Assembly (NCBI GenBank): GCA_964414715.1
Contig: CAYPXN010000040.1
Span: 8,873 to 72,872, forward strand
Source: CAYPXN01 sp964414715
GTDB lineage: Bacteria; UBA10199; JADFYH01
Length of the DNA stretch: 64,000 nt
Direction of reading: 5' to 3'
Part shown: positions 62,721-64,000 of the stretch, piece by piece
Layout: each line of letters begins with the position of its first letter
Position numbering within the stretch: the first letter of the stretch is position 1
Made by a program: the position numbers and the translations under genes
The notes under the pieces: model-generated
Databases searched by the model: none
Told to the model about the DNA's origin: nothing
The model's input: the letters and a program-made list of their open reading frames with translations, nothing else

Positions 62721-63890
62721 TCATAATTTCAATGCCCGCTTAATCCCTTGCACCGCCTGTTTAATCCTCTTTTCATTTTCCACCAAGGCAAATCTTACAT
62801 AACCTTCGCCATATTCCCCAAAACCAATTCCCGGCGCAACCGCCACCTTCGCTTTTTTGAGAAGAAGTTTTGCAAATTCCAAACTTCCCATAGCAACATG
62901 ACTCTCGGGAATTTTTGCCCAAACAAACATCGTTGCCTTGGGCTTTTCCACATACCAACCAATGCGATTTAGATTATCACACAGAACATCTCGGCGAGCC
63001 TTGTAGATTTCTGCAATTTCACGAACACAACTTTGAGGTCCATTCAAAGCAACGGTTGCAGCAATCTGAATGGGTTGAAAACTTCCATAATCAAAATAAC
63101 TTTTCAATTTTGCGAGCGAAGAAATAATCTGCTTATTTCCTGAACAAAATCCCACTCTCCATCCAGGCATCGAATAACTTTTCGACAAAGTATACATTTC
63201 TACCGCAATATCTTTTGCCCCTTTCACCTGAAGAATGGAAGGCGCCACATAACCATCAAACACCAAATCTGCGTAAGCCAAGTCATGAACCAACCAGATT
63301 TTATGTTCTTTTGCAAAAGCAACAAGACGTTCAAAAAATGGAAGTTCTACCGTCATTGAAGTAGGGTTAGAGGGAAATGAAAAAATCAAAACCTTGGGTT
63401 TTGGCCAAATACTTTTAGTGGCTCTTTCCAAATTCTCAAAAAAATCACTTTCTTCGTCCGCACGAATTGCGCGTACATCTGCCCCCGCAATCACTACAGA
63501 GTATGTGTGAATGGGATAAGTGGGACTTTGCACAAAAACCACATCTCCAGGACCGCACATCGTTAAGACAAGATGACTGATTCCCTCTTTTGCTCCAATG
63601 GTCACGATGGTTTCTGTTTCAGGATCGATACTGACGCCAAAACGTCTTTGATACCAATCCGCCATGGCCTTACGAAGCTTGGGGATCCCTCGAGACATCG
63701 AATATCGGTGGTTTATAGGCTTCTGAGCGGCTTCTACAAGCTTGTTCACGATATGAGGAGGGGTAGCCAAGTCAGGATTCCCCATGCCCAAATTAATGAT
63801 ATCCTCCCCTTTTTTTCGGGATTCCATCATGAGCTGAGTGACCGCACCCAAAACATAGGGAGGTAAACGACTAATTCTTTCAAATTCCAC
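62721..63890 (-). CDS. PLP aminotransferase upstream of hom (AlaC/aspartate-alanine type)
   Basis: 389 residues of fold type I, class I/II. GMGNPDLATPPHIV, FSFPSNPTSMTVE, HDLAYADLVFDG and SKSYSMPGWRVGF (PLP Lys in TLSKSYSMPG) are visible. In many deltaproteobacteria this gene precedes hom and is annotated as an alanine or aspartate transaminase; the exact substrates are not fixed by sequence. The start is GTG with GGAG 7 nt upstream. Confidence 0.9.
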   Translation of the reverse strand: MEFERISRLPPYVLGAVTQLMMESRKKGEDIINLGMGNPDLATPPHIVNKLVEAAQKPINHRYSMSRGIPKLRKAMADWYQRRFGVSIDPETETIVTIGAKEGISHLVLTMCGPGDVVFVQSPTYPIHTYSVVIAGADVRAIRADEESDFFENLERATKSIWPKPKVLIFSFPSNPTSMTVELPFFERLVAFAKEHKIWLVHDLAYADLVFDGYVAPSILQVKGAKDIAVEMYTLSKSYSMPGWRVGFCSGNKQIISSLAKLKSYFDYGSFQPIQIAATVALNGPQSCVREIAEIYKARRDVLCDNLNRIGWYVEKPKATMFVWAKIPESHVAMGSLEFAKLLLKKAKVAVAPGIGFGEYGEGYVRFALVENEKRIKQAVQGIKRALKL

Positions 63891-63926
63891 AAAAGACTCC
63901 AGCTATTAAGTTATTGAAATTAATAG

Positions 63927-63954
63927 TTTAAACCTGAATTTAAAGACTTGTCAA
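63927..63954 (-). promoter_or_regulatory. Probable promoter of the aminotransferase-hom-thrC operon
   Basis: Read on the minus strand: TTGACA (63949-63954), a 16-bp spacer and TTTAAA (63927-63932), 36 bp before the GTG. The -35 is perfect and the -10 matches 4 of 6. No leader long enough for a threonine attenuator is present. Confidence 0.5.
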
Positions 63955-64000
63955 ACGCTATCCCTCTTCTCCATCAAGATATCTGAATGTTTAAGACTTA

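Noticed and set aside
1..64000. CRISPR arrays, tRNA, rRNA, prophage or transposase genes
   Set aside because: No regularly spaced repeats, cloverleaf-like sequences, rRNA segments or integrase/transposase motifs were seen on reading both strands; a tRNAscan and Infernal run would settle it.

Overview
The window (about 40-45% G+C by eye) is a gene-dense chromosomal segment of a Gram-negative bacterium. It carries BamA, a Skp-like chaperone, a LolCDE lipoprotein exporter and many lipobox proteins, so there is an outer membrane. The gene orders lysS-lolC-lolE-lolD-bamA-skp, yicC-gmk-rel and aminotransferase-hom-thrC are typical of deltaproteobacteria in the broad sense. Together with squalene-hopene cyclase, ThrH and many lineage-specific secreted proteins, this suggests an uncultured deltaproteobacteria-like lineage; that placement is inference. 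I found no rRNA, tRNA, CRISPR array, prophage or transposase.

Layout. 1-8.3 kb: a giant multidomain protein (RelA/SpoT synthetase, FHA-like modules, PP2C phosphatase, papain-like protease), convergent with a large unknown protein ending in an HExxH metallopeptidase-like domain. 8.5-12.4 kb: accessory surface genes (two tandem paralogous lipoproteins, a collagen-like lipoprotein, a small secreted protein) and a GIY-YIG endonuclease gene set inside REP-like repeats. 12.4-16.4 kb: bcp, a secreted protein and a Nudix hydrolase in one overlapping operon, then rpsT, then murJ with an overlapping unknown gene. 16.5-28.5 kb: the long plus-strand core cluster lysS-lolC-lolE-lolD-bamA-skp-(Trm112-FHA)-yicC-gmk-rel. 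bamA has an in-frame amber codon, and the lpx genes often found after skp are absent here.

28.5-35.6 kb: rpmB, a YraN-type gene, an acyl-CoA synthetase, two small membrane proteins, an SCP2 protein, then the overlapping caiB-like/nadE/rsmI operon. 35.6-45.8 kb: two patatin phospholipase paralogues flanking a polysaccharide lyase interrupted by TGA and an MBL hydrolase; then exonuclease III, a rhodanese-NifU fusion, Cu/Zn SOD, a TrmN6-like methyltransferase, enoyl-CoA hydratase, a deacetylase and a secreted cyclophilin. 45.8-56 kb: a sugar dehydrogenase-like lipoprotein, metF, a polyprenol-phosphate mannosyltransferase, thrH, a cytochrome c-FTR1 permease fusion, ispH, uppP, small secreted proteins and coaBC. 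56-64 kb: squalene-hopene cyclase behind a clear sigma70 promoter and beside a perfect 19-bp inverted repeat; then a minus-strand series aminotransferase-hom-thrC-glpX-SRPBCC-phasin-like.

How genes fit together. Envelope biogenesis links MurJ, UppP, LolCDE, BamA, Skp, IspH and hopanoid synthesis. Aspartate-family synthesis links the aminotransferase, Hom, ThrC and probably ThrH, which could supply phosphohomoserine because no thrB lies in the operon. Alarmone metabolism appears twice: housekeeping Rel/SpoT and the giant RelA/SpoT-FHA-PP2C-protease protein. That protein is the best candidate here for an undescribed system. Several starts were moved from the longest possible reading frame to the ATG or GTG that has a Shine-Dalgarno (SD) sequence.
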